A stretch of DNA of 64,000 bases from a bacterium. GTDB lineage: Bacteria; Bacillota; Bacilli; Lactobacillales; Streptococcaceae. The stretch spans positions 46,348 to 110,347 of the forward strand of contig CAJNDD010000004.1 in assembly GCA_905221435.1 (NCBI GenBank), written 5' to 3'. A program made the translations under genes and the position numbers. Below, in pieces: positions 19,101 to 27,863 of the stretch; the stretch's first letter is position 1; each line of letters starts with the position of its first letter. The notes below the pieces were generated by a model. The model saw nothing but the letters and a program-made list of their open reading frames with translations, ran no database searches and was not told the origin of the DNA.

Positions 19101-19122
19101 AGAGAGGACCATCATCCTCTCT
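19101..19122 (-). terminator. Terminator of the gtfA-gtfB unit
   Basis: Stem AGAGAGGA / TCCTCTCT with a 6-base loop; on the minus strand it is followed by TTTTTTG. Lies 37 bp after the gtfB stop. Confidence 0.85.
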
Positions 19123-19159
19123 AAAATCCATTTTTCAGCCAATATAAGATATCTTACAA

Positions 19160-20488
19160 TTAAAAGATAGCTCTATATTGCTCCAAACTAGCTTGGTTGG
19201 CAGCCTGTTTCTGTCTAGCAAGTGCTGCTTCCATCTCTGATGAGTAGGCAAGGACTCTTTGAATCTTATCCACCATGCCTGAAACATTTTCTGGCGAATA
19301 AATGTAATCATCCGCAATAAATCGACGACTATGACAAGTATTTGTGAAACTGAGAATCAGCATATTGTTCTCAAAAGCTGTGCGACAAGCATTGAGGATT
19401 TCATCGCTGATATTGATATCTAGATACAAGTCACATCTCTCAAAAAGCTCTGCAACCTTGCCCGGACGAATATTTGGATAGAGCGAAACATTTACGAAAT
19501 GATTTAGTTCCATTAGATGGCTGGACATTTCTGTAATCGCTCCAATATGAAAATGAACATTTGGTAACTTGGTCACAAGCTCTTCAATCTTCTCAAGCTG
19601 ATCACTATTGGTCAAAATCAGAGCTTCCGGATTCATGTTATTAAGGCGTTGGTAATCATAAATATAACCAAGATTGTGGAAATAACTTTTTTCTTCAGGA
19701 GCCACCAAGTTTTGAATTTTTTCATATACCTGCTTGTCTTGGACAACAATACGAATATTGCGATCATTCAGCTTCATAGCCGCTACCATATTACCTGGTA
19801 ACTCTTCTCCGATAGGCTCTTGCCAGAAAAGAACATCCTCTGCACGACCATTTTTAGGAGAAAGAGAATAGGCCACCAAGAAGGGGGTTGCTAGCGAATT
19901 ATAAATAATCCGATCCGTATCATACCCACGATATTGCAAATAAAAGATGACAAATTCTTGTTTGGATTTAAAGATATGACGCTTTCCCTCCAGTGTCAGG
20001 ATAATATCTCCAGTCAGATGATTCTCCATAATGACCACGACATTGCTCTGGTCAAAATAACGAGTATGAGTCGGACGTTGTGTCTGGTCGTAGGTTATTT
20101 GTGCAAAAAGTCGTCCTTTACGATTGTAGATATCTGCTGCTCGAACCTGCCCCTCTGTATCCAACCATTCGACAGCCCGCACACGTCTTTCATGCGTCGG
20201 TTGGCGATAGAAAATATTGGCACGCTTCTTGCCCATATCCAAGATTTCTCCATTTACATTGCTGGAGCGAATCTCCCATAGGTGCGGTTTGGGGACAAGA
20301 TTAAAATAAATCGGCCGGCCTTCTGGTGTATCCAAATCTCCCGTGAAATAACTGTAAGGAGACTCGACATCTGGTGAAAGATAGCCATCATCTTGTACAA
20401 CAACAACAGGACAATCAAGTCCTGTTGCTTTTAATGAACGTAACAAATCAAAACTTGCTTGATCATAGCGGTCAAACAAACAAATCAT
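19160..20488 (-). CDS. gtfB: Accessory Sec glycosylation protein GtfB
   Basis: 442 residues. GtfB is the non-catalytic partner (adhesin-binding chaperone) of the GtfA-GtfB O-GlcNAc transferase that starts glycosylation of serine-rich repeat adhesins in the cytoplasm. The sequence shows the two-part fold of this family, with the N-terminal beta-rich add-on (SSNVNGEILDMGKKRANIFY, then DQSNVVVIMENHLTG) also seen in GtfA, and a GT-B-like C-terminal half (HFHIGAITEMSSHLMEL, LYLDINISDEILNACRTAFE). It follows gtfA by 30 bp. No secA2, secY2, asp or adhesin gene is within the window. Confidence 0.9.
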   Translation of the reverse strand: MICLFDRYDQASFDLLRSLKATGLDCPVVVVQDDGYLSPDVESPYSYFTGDLDTPEGRPIYFNLVPKPHLWEIRSSNVNGEILDMGKKRANIFYRQPTHERRVRAVEWLDTEGQVRAADIYNRKGRLFAQITYDQTQRPTHTRYFDQSNVVVIMENHLTGDIILTLEGKRHIFKSKQEFVIFYLQYRGYDTDRIIYNSLATPFLVAYSLSPKNGRAEDVLFWQEPIGEELPGNMVAAMKLNDRNIRIVVQDKQVYEKIQNLVAPEEKSYFHNLGYIYDYQRLNNMNPEALILTNSDQLEKIEELVTKLPNVHFHIGAITEMSSHLMELNHFVNVSLYPNIRPGKVAELFERCDLYLDINISDEILNACRTAFENNMLILSFTNTCHSRRFIADDYIYSPENVSGMVDKIQRVLAYSSEMEAALARQKQAANQASLEQYRAIF

Positions 20489-20518
20489 AGTGGTTATGCC
20501 TTTCTTTCTGAATCCTAC

Positions 20519-22048
20519 TTAGTTGGTCTGAGCCGATCGGACAAGATCAGACCAGCGCTGGGCAATATGCTCATCAAGGTAAGGCTCAGCTATCTCATAG
20601 GATACACGGGACAAATCTTCCTGAGAATGTTGAGTTAATAGCTGAACAATCTTTTCTGCGTACTCTGTCGTCATGGCCTCTAGATCATCTGGACGAGCCT
20701 TAGGAATCAGGTAGCCATTTTCTCCATCGCGGATAAAGGTCGGATTGCCATAACGAACATCAAAGCCAATGATGGGCAGGCCAGAACCAACTGCTTCTAA
20801 CAAAGTCAGACCAAACCCTTCACTTGTAGATGCCGTTAGATAAGCGGAATAATTTTTGTAAATATCCGCCATATGATGATGCCCCATCAGTCGAATATAC
20901 TCTTCTGCTTGCAGATCCGCAATCAGCTTCCGCAGCATAGCTTCCTCACCACCGGTGCCATAAATATCAAAGGTGATTTCCGGTAGCTTCTCATGCGCCT
21001 TCACCACAGAATGAATCAGCCAATCAATATGCTTTTCACTGGCCAAACGAGAAGCTGTCATCAAACCAAAAGGTTTACGCTGACCTTCTGGTTGACGCAG
21101 CTGATCCAAGCTGCCCACAGGAATAGTTAAAATATTCTTCGGTTTGATGTCGGTATATTGAGCAAACTGCTCTTTCAGCAGCTCTGTTTGAGCATCCGTC
21201 GAGTTGATGATGTAGTCCACTTCTTCTGCGTATTCAAATTGATACTCGTAGTAATTATTCCATAAGATATACTCTTTTTCTGCGGGATTTTCACTGAAGT
21301 GGTCTGCATGAACGATGACAGCTAGTTTGGCAGCCCCCTTATTGGCGAAGATTGGCTGGCCAATATCTGTCTCTCGGTCTAGAATCAGTAAATCCTTGTC
21401 TGTTAACTTCAAACTTCTCATGAAATGAGCAACAAACTCCTGCTTGGAGTAGAAGACCTGATCTGGAAAACGATAAACTTGCGTTTCTTGCTTACCGTCT
21501 ACTTCATCGATAATCTCTTCGTAAGCCACACTACCATCTTCATTGAGCCAAGTCCGTTGGTAGAGACGAGCCCGACCATCTACAGGACTATAGTATTCAA
21601 TAAAGTTTTTGGTATAAGTATAATATTCTTTCTGAATGAGACAGCCACGCGAAACAATCTCTGCCCGCTCAATCAGTTCATTATCCATATCGCAAGAATA
21701 GCACGTTACGAAATCATTATCTCCAAACATGACTCGAAAGGTCTTATTCTCAGGATTACGGACGATTTCTAGAGGTTCTCTATCAAAACTAGCTAAAACA
21801 TGTGCTAGAGTATAGGTTGTTGGAGCAATTTTAACGTCTGTAAAATACTGATAGAGCCAAATAACCTCCGAATCCTCAAAGCCGATGTTCTTCGTCAAAT
21901 GTTCAATATTATCGGCTGAAATAAAATCCATAAAGATGAATTTTGCATCTAAGCCCACGCTGCGAAGCAATTTTGCACGATAAATTTGTGCGTACTCAAC
22001 CCCGCTACTTGCCCAACCTATTCCTAAGTTGATGTTATATATCGTCAT
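20519..22048 (-). CDS. gtfA: Accessory Sec glycosyltransferase GtfA
   Basis: 509 residues, the usual length. Catalytic subunit that transfers GlcNAc from UDP-GlcNAc to Ser/Thr of serine-rich repeat adhesins, working with GtfB. The GT-B (GT4) fold is evident: N-terminal INLGIGWASSGVEYAQIYRA, an inserted beta-meander domain (about 90-210), and the C-terminal nucleotide-sugar site with LMTASRLASEKHIDWLIHSV and the E-x7-E motif region TSEGFGLTLLEAVGSGLPII. Preceded at 14 bp by a DivIVA-like coiled-coil gene, so the three form one unit. Confidence 0.93.
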   Translation of the reverse strand: MTIYNINLGIGWASSGVEYAQIYRAKLLRSVGLDAKFIFMDFISADNIEHLTKNIGFEDSEVIWLYQYFTDVKIAPTTYTLAHVLASFDREPLEIVRNPENKTFRVMFGDNDFVTCYSCDMDNELIERAEIVSRGCLIQKEYYTYTKNFIEYYSPVDGRARLYQRTWLNEDGSVAYEEIIDEVDGKQETQVYRFPDQVFYSKQEFVAHFMRSLKLTDKDLLILDRETDIGQPIFANKGAAKLAVIVHADHFSENPAEKEYILWNNYYEYQFEYAEEVDYIINSTDAQTELLKEQFAQYTDIKPKNILTIPVGSLDQLRQPEGQRKPFGLMTASRLASEKHIDWLIHSVVKAHEKLPEITFDIYGTGGEEAMLRKLIADLQAEEYIRLMGHHHMADIYKNYSAYLTASTSEGFGLTLLEAVGSGLPIIGFDVRYGNPTFIRDGENGYLIPKARPDDLEAMTTEYAEKIVQLLTQHSQEDLSRVSYEIAEPYLDEHIAQRWSDLVRSAQTN

Positions 22049-22062
22049 AAACCATATCCCTC

Positions 22063-22794
22063 TTATAAAAAGATATCCTCTTCAACTCTTGAAAGATGCT
22101 TGGTATTCTCCACTGCTTGTTCTTCTTTGCTATTGTCTTCCTTGATATTATCTTCTTTAACTATATCTTTGTCAGAAGATATAAAATAATTAACAGGAGT
22201 TGAGTTATCTGTGCCTGTCTTGGCAACAATATTCTCAATTTTTACAACTTCGATTTGAGATACGGAAGTGTTTGGTGTCTCTTCTTTTTTCTCAAACAAG
22301 CTCTGGTTTTCTTGTTCATTAGGTGTAGCTTCATTATCAACTTCAAAAGAGTCATCAATCGGAGTGATCACTTCACTCTCTTCATTTAAGTTTTCATCCT
22401 CAAGAAAATCATCAACCTGATTTAGAAGATTTTTTATTTTTTCCCTTTGTAATTGATAAAGTCTTTCAGCTTCTATGCGTTTTTTTGTCAAGATATCAAT
22501 CTCTTCCAGAATAGATTCGCGTATATCCAGATAGTCCTTTTGCGCTTTTTCTAAAACTTCTTTTGCTTCTTGCTCAGCGCTTTTGTGCGCTGAGATAATA
22601 AGTGATTTTGCATAAACAACAGCCTCACCTATCTCTTTTTCCTTTTCTCTCATAGAGTCTAGTTTTTTACGCAATGATTCGATTTTATCATTTTTTTTCT
22701 GAATCTCATTGTAGAAACCTTCCTCTAAAGATTCGATAGTATCGTCAACTTCTTTAGCACGATAATAACCGAACAATGTTTTTTTTAGCTTCAT
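22063..22794 (-). CDS. DivIVA-like coiled-coil protein upstream of gtfA
   Basis: 243 residues. A short basic N-terminus (MKLKKTLFGYYRAKEVDDTI) resembles the lipid-binding start of DivIVA/GpsB proteins. A long coiled coil follows (about 20-130, with SAHKSAEQEAKEVLEKAQKD as in DivIVA), then an acidic, low-complexity tail with many Glu, Asn and Ser. I infer a membrane-curvature or scaffold protein that could place the glycosyltransferase pair at the septum or poles; nothing here proves this. It is 14 bp before gtfA and shares its promoter. Not the classical cell-division divIVA, which sits in the ylm cluster. Confidence 0.75.
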   Translation of the reverse strand: MKLKKTLFGYYRAKEVDDTIESLEEGFYNEIQKKNDKIESLRKKLDSMREKEKEIGEAVVYAKSLIISAHKSAEQEAKEVLEKAQKDYLDIRESILEEIDILTKKRIEAERLYQLQREKIKNLLNQVDDFLEDENLNEESEVITPIDDSFEVDNEATPNEQENQSLFEKKEETPNTSVSQIEVVKIENIVAKTGTDNSTPVNYFISSDKDIVKEDNIKEDNSKEEQAVENTKHLSRVEEDIFL

Positions 22795-22839
22795 TTTGCT
22801 CCCTCTATTCTTCGTTTATCTATATATACCTTGATACTC

Positions 22840-22848
22840 ATTGTAGCA
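22840..22848 (-). promoter_or_regulatory. Extended -10 promoter of the gtfAB unit
   Basis: TGCTACAAT on the minus strand, 45 bp before the DivIVA-like gene; the -35 is poor. Confidence 0.5.
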
Positions 22849-23020
22849 TAAAATAGCACGTATTGCCATTATTTTCTAGCCTCTATTCCTAAATAACATT
22901 ACTCAATGAGATACTTCATAATCCATTTTTTGTCAATAAATAATATCAACTAAATCAAACAAAATTTATAGAATAATATATACTAAAAATACGATACTAC
23001 TTTATATATTTCAACTCAAA

Positions 23021-23117
23021 CAAACGAATTAAAAGTAAACTAAAAAATTTAGCCCTGTGCAATTTAGAACTAAATTTTTTACTTAAATTAGCTGTCTAAC
23101 ATTTTGGGAACGGTACA
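23021..23117 (+). mobile_element. IS3-family 3' end relic
   Basis: About 97 bp matching the last 20 or so codons and right terminus of the IS3 copies at 40029 and 46006 (CAAACGAATTAAAAG, then TTAGCCCTGTGCAATTTAGA, then the end TGTCTAACATTTTGGGAACG). Several substitutions and a frame loss show age. The remainder of the 22849-23560 gap has no gene; its other feature is the palindrome at 23444. Confidence 0.8.
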
Positions 23118-23443
23118 CCAGGCGATTTCTTCTTGAGTACCTAGTATCGAAAAAATCTCCACAAAAATAATAGAGTCTCTAAGTCTTTTAATACTAACTA
23201 GAGTATTCTTAGAGTGCCAAATCAACGATAATTAAAAATTTCTATCCTTTAGCCAAACTCCTCATTTCAATTTAGAAAGTGAAGGAGATTACTAATCAGC
23301 ATATTGATCTTATATAATTGTGTCTTTACATAGTTATGTGAAATTAGAAATGGTGTTTTGACTTTTGGCATTATTATGATAATCTTGAACACTTTTATAA
23401 AAATAAACATTCACCATAATTTAATATTCCTCAATGAAATTCA

Positions 23444-23477
23444 CAAATACCCCCACAAATTTTTGTGGGGGTATTTG
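23444..23477. repeat. Perfect 16-bp inverted repeat with 2-base loop
   Basis: Arms CAAATACCCCCACAAA and TTTGTGGGGGTATTTG flank TT. No T-run follows on either strand, so it is not a standard terminator, although it lies 100 bp after rplL. The GC-rich core contrasts with the AT-rich surroundings. Confidence 0.85.
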
Positions 23478-23576
23478 CAGGGGTCTTTCAATTAAAATGA
23501 AACCCTTTTTATCACCTTTTGCAAATACGAAAAGGCTTTAATACTAGACTTTCAGTCCTAAGCAACCGATAAACGA

Positions 23577-23945
23577 TTACTTAAGAGTAACTGAAGCTCC
23601 AGCTTCTTCCAATTTAGCTTTGATTTCTTCAGCTTCTGCAGTTGGAACGCCTTCTTTGATGACACCTGGTGCACCATCAACAAGTTCTTTAGCTTCTTTA
23701 AGTCCAAGACCAGTGATTTCACGTACAACTTTGATAACACCAACTTTTTTGTCACCAGCAGCTGTCAACTCAACGTCAAATGAGTCTTTAGCAGCACCAG
23801 CGTCAGCAGCACCAGCTGCAGCAACAGCTACAGGAGCAGCTGCAGTTACACCAAATTCTTCTTCGATAGCTTTTACAAGGTCGTTCAATTCAAGGATTGA
23901 AGCTTCTTTAATTTCAGCAATAATGTTTTCAATGTTCAATGCCAT
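23577..23945 (-). CDS. rplL: 50S ribosomal protein L7/L12
   Basis: 122 residues. Forms the stalk dimers of the large subunit that recruit translational GTPases. The N-terminal dimerisation domain [20 protein letters not shown], the Ala/Gly-rich hinge (about 36-55) and the C-terminal factor-binding domain ([20 protein letters not shown]) are all intact. ATG at 23945, with GGAGGAAAT in front. Follows rplJ by 74 bp and is in the same transcript. Very high codon bias is evident, as expected. Confidence 0.98.
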   Translation of the reverse strand: MALNIENIIAEIKEASILELNDLVKAIEEEFGVTAAAPVAVAAAGAADAGAAKDSFDVELTAAGDKKVGVIKVVREITGLGLKEAKELVDGAPGVIKEGVPTAEAEEIKAKLEEAGASVTLK

Positions 23946-24019
23946 TGTTATTTCCTCCAAATAAGTTTTTAATTTTATAATAGTTTTTCCGTAGCTAGGC
24001 TACGCTGCGTAGCTTAAGA

Positions 24020-24520
24020 TTAAGCTGCGTCTTCTTTGTTGTCTGCAACCGCTTTGACTGCAAGAGCAACGTTGCGCACTGGCGCTTGAAGTACAGAAAG
24101 GAGCATAGAAAGAAGTCCTTCGCGGTTTGGAAGAGTTGCAAGAGCAACAATTTCTTCTTTAGATGCGACAGCGCCTTCGATTGCACCACCTTTGATTTCA
24201 AGTGCTTCAGCGTTTTTAGCAAAATCGTTCAAGATTTTCGCTGGTGCGATAACATCTTCGTTAGAAAATGCTACTGCAGATGGTCCAACAAATACTGATG
24301 CAAGATCTTCAAGACCAGCTTTTTCAGCTGCACGACGCAAGATTGAGTTTTTAATGACTTTATACTCAACTTCGCTTCCACGAAGCTCACGACGAAGAAC
24401 TGTATCTTGCTCAACTGTCAAACCACGAGCGTCTACAACAACGATAGATGCAGCAGCTTTCATTTTTTCAGCTACTACGTCAACTAGTTCCGCTTTTTTA
24501 GCAATAATTGCTTCACTCAT
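24020..24520 (-). CDS. rplJ: 50S ribosomal protein L10
   Basis: 166 residues. Anchors L7/L12 dimers to 23S rRNA; with L12 it represses its own mRNA by binding the leader. [20 protein letters not shown] starts the protein and [20 protein letters not shown] is the conserved core. I chose the ATG at 24520, preceded by GGAGGTG; open sequence upstream to 24583 is part of the leader RNA, not protein. First gene of the rplJ-rplL operon. Confidence 0.97.
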   Translation of the reverse strand: MSEAIIAKKAELVDVVAEKMKAAASIVVVDARGLTVEQDTVLRRELRGSEVEYKVIKNSILRRAAEKAGLEDLASVFVGPSAVAFSNEDVIAPAKILNDFAKNAEALEIKGGAIEGAVASKEEIVALATLPNREGLLSMLLSVLQAPVRNVALAVKAVADNKEDAA

Positions 24521-24692
24521 TAGTGTGTTCACCTCCGTAATTATTTTGCTTGGGGAATTTTTCCAAAAGAAAAACGCGCCCAAACCTAGACACGAAAGTA
24601 CAATACGCTTCTTTTTACATGATACGTTTTGTCCTCGGTAGGATATTTACGAGTCAAGCTCCCCTACTGTCTTAGGCAGTTTTTTCAAACCG
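24521..24692 (-). ncRNA. L10 ribosomal protein leader
   Basis: 172-base untranslated leader between the promoter and rplJ. By position and general form it is the L10 leader that binds the L10-(L12)4 complex for autoregulation. It contains paired tracts such as ACTGCCTAAGACAGT near its 5' end and the conserved downstream part before GGAGG. Exact fold was not computed. Confidence 0.7.
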
Positions 24693-24698
24693 TATATA

Positions 24699-24727
24699 AG
24701 TATAGCATAGACAAAAAAAGAATGCAA
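24699..24727 (-). promoter_or_regulatory. Strong promoter of rplJ-rplL
   Basis: TTGCAT, 17 bp, TATACT with extended TGC. Transcript start is expected near 24692. Confidence 0.8.
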
Positions 24728-24755
24728 GATTTTTGCAAACTTTTTTTAAATTTTT

Positions 24756-26015
24756 TTAAATCTCTACTGTCAAAACTTTGCCTTGCTTAACCACCTGTTC
24801 TCCAGCGATATAAACATCATCAACATCACTGGATTTGACAGCATAAACCAGGTGAGAGAGCATATTTTTCTGAGGTTGAAGATGGATTTTTCCTTTTGGT
24901 TGAATGACCAGAAAATCCGCTTGCTTGCCAACTTCTAGGCTTCCTATCTGCTTTTCCATTCCTAGAACCTTAGCTCCTTCGATCGTCAGTGCCTTAAGGG
25001 CTGTCTCGATAGGGAATTGGCTGGCATCTCCACTCTTCATTTTCTGAAGAAGGGCTGCGGTCCGTCCTTCCTCAAACATATCTAGATTATTATTGGAAGC
25101 AACTGAGTCAGTCGCAATTCCGACTGCTACTCCTGCTTTTTGCAGTTGGATGATTGGAGCGATTCCTGAGGCCAGTTTGAGGTTACTAATAGGATTATGG
25201 GCGATAGCCACATGAGAAGTTGCCAAGCGTTCAATTTCTCTCTCGTTTAATTCGACCCCGTGAGCAAAGATAGACGGATGATCTAAGTAACCTAGTTCTT
25301 CTAGAAATGCGAGGGGGCGTTTGCCGTATCGCTTCAGGATAATTCCTGATTCCTCCTTAGTCTCCGCCACATGAATATGGATAGGAATATTCAGCTCTTT
25401 TGCCATATCTAAGCTTGCTTCCAGCAAGTCTCTACTACAGCTATAGGGAGAATGTGGTGCTACCATAACCTTGAAATTTGGATTTTCATATCCTAAGATT
25501 TCCTCGATGATGGCTCGAGTTCTCCTTATGGTCTCAGCAGTTGTTTCTGCTTCTGAAGAAAAGAGGGTCGGTGAGAAATAACAACGCATCTTGGAAGCCT
25601 TGACTGCCTGATAAATTCTCTCAATATCCACACCATTGGGATTATACATATCGTTGAAGGTTGTTGTCCCTGACTGGAGCATCTCCGTCAGAGCTTCTTT
25701 AACCACCTTGGTAGTCATATCGGGAGTAAACTCAGTTTCTGCTGGCCAGATATAGTCATTGAGCCATTCATGGAGATTGCTGTCATCTCGGATTCCTCGC
25801 AAGCCTGTCATAGCAGAATGGGTGTGGCAATTGACCAAACCAGGCATGATCCAGGCTCCCTGATAGTCTATAATCTGCTCAGCTTGCTCTAAAATATCTC
25901 GCTCCTCTTGACCGACATAGACAATTTGAGAGTCCTTAACAGCTAAGATACCATCCAAATAAACATGGAAATCTTGATCACAAGTCACGATATTTACATG
26001 CTGATAGACTTTCAT
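24756..26015 (-). CDS. mtaD: Amidohydrolase, MTA/SAH deaminase type
   Basis: 419 residues. Zinc-dependent TRZ/ATZ-family amidohydrolase, probably deaminating S-adenosylhomocysteine and 5'-methylthioadenosine to the inosyl forms. Metal ligands visible: NCHTHSAMTGLRG (HxH), IHIHVAETKEE (His), a histidine in FAHGVELNE and the Asp in ATDSVASNNNLD. The C-terminal strand GKQADFLVIQ is typical. Transcribed alone toward rplJ, with no clear terminator before the rplJ promoter. Substrate choice among related purine or cytosine derivatives is inference. Confidence 0.85.
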   Translation of the reverse strand: MKVYQHVNIVTCDQDFHVYLDGILAVKDSQIVYVGQEERDILEQAEQIIDYQGAWIMPGLVNCHTHSAMTGLRGIRDDSNLHEWLNDYIWPAETEFTPDMTTKVVKEALTEMLQSGTTTFNDMYNPNGVDIERIYQAVKASKMRCYFSPTLFSSEAETTAETIRRTRAIIEEILGYENPNFKVMVAPHSPYSCSRDLLEASLDMAKELNIPIHIHVAETKEESGIILKRYGKRPLAFLEELGYLDHPSIFAHGVELNEREIERLATSHVAIAHNPISNLKLASGIAPIIQLQKAGVAVGIATDSVASNNNLDMFEEGRTAALLQKMKSGDASQFPIETALKALTIEGAKVLGMEKQIGSLEVGKQADFLVIQPKGKIHLQPQKNMLSHLVYAVKSSDVDDVYIAGEQVVKQGKVLTVEI

Positions 26016-26063
26016 TGTTTTCTCCTTCTAAGCCCCTGATTTTTTCTAGCTATTGTAACAAAA

Positions 26064-26088
26064 AAGTCACCCGAAGGCAACTTTTTTT
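26064..26088 (-). terminator. Terminator after the ABC exporter pair
   Basis: AAGTTGCC / GGGTGACTT-type stem with wobble pairs around TTC, followed on the minus strand by TTTTTT. Confidence 0.7.
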
Positions 26089-26113
26089 CCATAATATTGC
26101 AAAATAGAAAGGA

Positions 26114-27862
26114 TTATTCAGAGCTAAAAGCTGAAGCTTTTTGCATTTGGTAATACTTGCCCTTTCTAGCCATGAGGTCCTGATGGTTACCATACTCAAC
26201 AATGTCACCATCTACCAAGACAAGAATCAAATCCGCATCCTGAATGGTTGACAAACGGTGAGCAATGATAAAGCTTGTGCGCCCCTTCATCAGTTTGGCA
26301 AAGGCATCCTGAACTAGCACTTCTGTCCGTGTATCGATGGAGGAAGTTGCCTCATCTAAGATAAGAATCTTAGGGATAGCTAGAAAGACTCGGGCGATGG
26401 TCAAGAGCTGGGCTTGCCCGACAGAGAGGGATTCTCCTGCATTTTCCAACTTGGTATCGTATCCCTGTGGCAACTGTTGGATGAAAAAGTCTGCGTTGGC
26501 TGCCTTTGCAGCAGCAATCACCTGCTCCCGGCTAGCATCAGGATTTCCAAAGGCAATATTGTCATGAATGGTTCCTTGCTTGAGCCAGGTTTCTTGGAGC
26601 ACCATCCCAAACTGCTGTCTCAATGACGCTCGGGTATAGTCGTAAATGGAACGACCGTCCAGCAAGATATCTCCTGAGTTAATAGGATAAAAACGCATGA
26701 GGAGATTGATGAGGGTTGATTTTCCAGAACCTGTCGGACCAACGATAGCCACCTTGCTACCAGCTAGGATATCGATAGACAAATCCTTAATCAAGATCCT
26801 TTCAGGATTGTATCCAAAAGAAACATGTTTAAAGGAAATAGCTCCCTTGACTTGGTCACTGGTCAAGACTTCCTTACCTGTTTCAGCCACCTCTGGACTT
26901 TCTAAGACAGCATAGACGCGCTCTGCGCAAGCGAGAGCACTTTGTAACTCGGCTAAAACAGAAGAAATATCATTAAAGGGCTTGGTGTACTGTTGGACGT
27001 AATTCAAAAAAGTCACTAAACGTCCGATGGTCAAGGTGGACCCCATCATGATACGATAGGCTCCCACTCCAGCTAAAAGTGCATAAATGAGTGCATTAAC
27101 AAAGCGAGTCGAAGGATTGACCGTTGAAGAATAAAAGATGGCTGACTGAGAATAGCCTGAGTAGTTGGCATTCGCCTCATGCAGTCTTTGAATAAACTCT
27201 GTCTGAGCATTGAAAGACTGGATAATAGTCTGCTGGCTAAGAGACTCTTCAATCAACTGAGTCTGAATCCCCCTCGTCTCTGTTTGCTTCTGAAAGAGAT
27301 GATAGGACCGTTTGGCAATAAAGCGTGAAATCACCATGGACAGTGGCGTCAACAGCAAGACCAAGAGGGTCATGAGGAGATGAATTTGAAGCATTGCTAG
27401 AATACTAACCAAAATCATCAAAACACCAATGAAAAATTGGTTAAAAATCATGGTCAAGCCAGCTGCCAACTGTTCTATGTCCATGGTTACACGACTAACC
27501 ATCTCCCCACTGCCTTGCCGATCCACAAAAGCAATTGGTAAACGATGGAGCTTATGAATGATTCGCTCTCGCAAGTCTTTGGTATAAGAGAAGATGAGAC
27601 GATTATAAAGGAGAGGATTGGCCCATTGTACTAGTGTATTTCCTATGACTACCAAGATCATCTGGAGGAAAATCTGCCAAAAAACTGGTGAAGAACCAGC
27701 CACTAGGACTTGGTCGATGACCTGTCCAATCAGAATAGGTAAGTAAATTGATAAGCCAACTTGGGCAATAGTTCCTAGAAACGCTAGGAAAAGGAGGAAG
27801 GGATGGCTTGCTAAATCTACGGCTAAACGTTTTAGCGTCTGGTTTGCAGTTTGTCGTCTCAT
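26114..27862 (-). CDS. Heterodimeric ABC exporter, catalytic half
   Basis: 582 residues: six-helix type I exporter domain (about 1-310) then the nucleotide-binding domain (about 330-580). Walker A GPTGSGKST, Walker B with catalytic Glu (ILILDEATSSID) and the switch His (FIIAHRLST) are intact, but the signature is LSVGQAQ instead of LSGGQ. Start taken at 27862, preceded by AAGGAGG inside the end of the partner gene; an earlier in-frame ATG would lack a site. Works with the adjacent gene as a multidrug or lipid exporter; the substrate is unknown. It is not obviously PatA/PatB by sequence memory. Confidence 0.9.
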   Translation of the reverse strand: MRRQTANQTLKRLAVDLASHPFLLFLAFLGTIAQVGLSIYLPILIGQVIDQVLVAGSSPVFWQIFLQMILVVIGNTLVQWANPLLYNRLIFSYTKDLRERIIHKLHRLPIAFVDRQGSGEMVSRVTMDIEQLAAGLTMIFNQFFIGVLMILVSILAMLQIHLLMTLLVLLLTPLSMVISRFIAKRSYHLFQKQTETRGIQTQLIEESLSQQTIIQSFNAQTEFIQRLHEANANYSGYSQSAIFYSSTVNPSTRFVNALIYALLAGVGAYRIMMGSTLTIGRLVTFLNYVQQYTKPFNDISSVLAELQSALACAERVYAVLESPEVAETGKEVLTSDQVKGAISFKHVSFGYNPERILIKDLSIDILAGSKVAIVGPTGSGKSTLINLLMRFYPINSGDILLDGRSIYDYTRASLRQQFGMVLQETWLKQGTIHDNIAFGNPDASREQVIAAAKAANADFFIQQLPQGYDTKLENAGESLSVGQAQLLTIARVFLAIPKILILDEATSSIDTRTEVLVQDAFAKLMKGRTSFIIAHRLSTIQDADLILVLVDGDIVEYGNHQDLMARKGKYYQMQKASAFSSE

Positions 27863-27863
27863 G

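Noticed and set aside
22849-23020. BOX or RUP repeat in the gap upstream of the gtf unit
   Set aside because: Neither the boxA start nor RUP-like termini known from pneumococcus were found there or in the other intergenic gaps.
23620-23964. 114-codon open frame antisense to rplL
   Set aside because: Shadow of a highly biased ribosomal protein gene; Ser/Ala/Thr-rich with no family resemblance.
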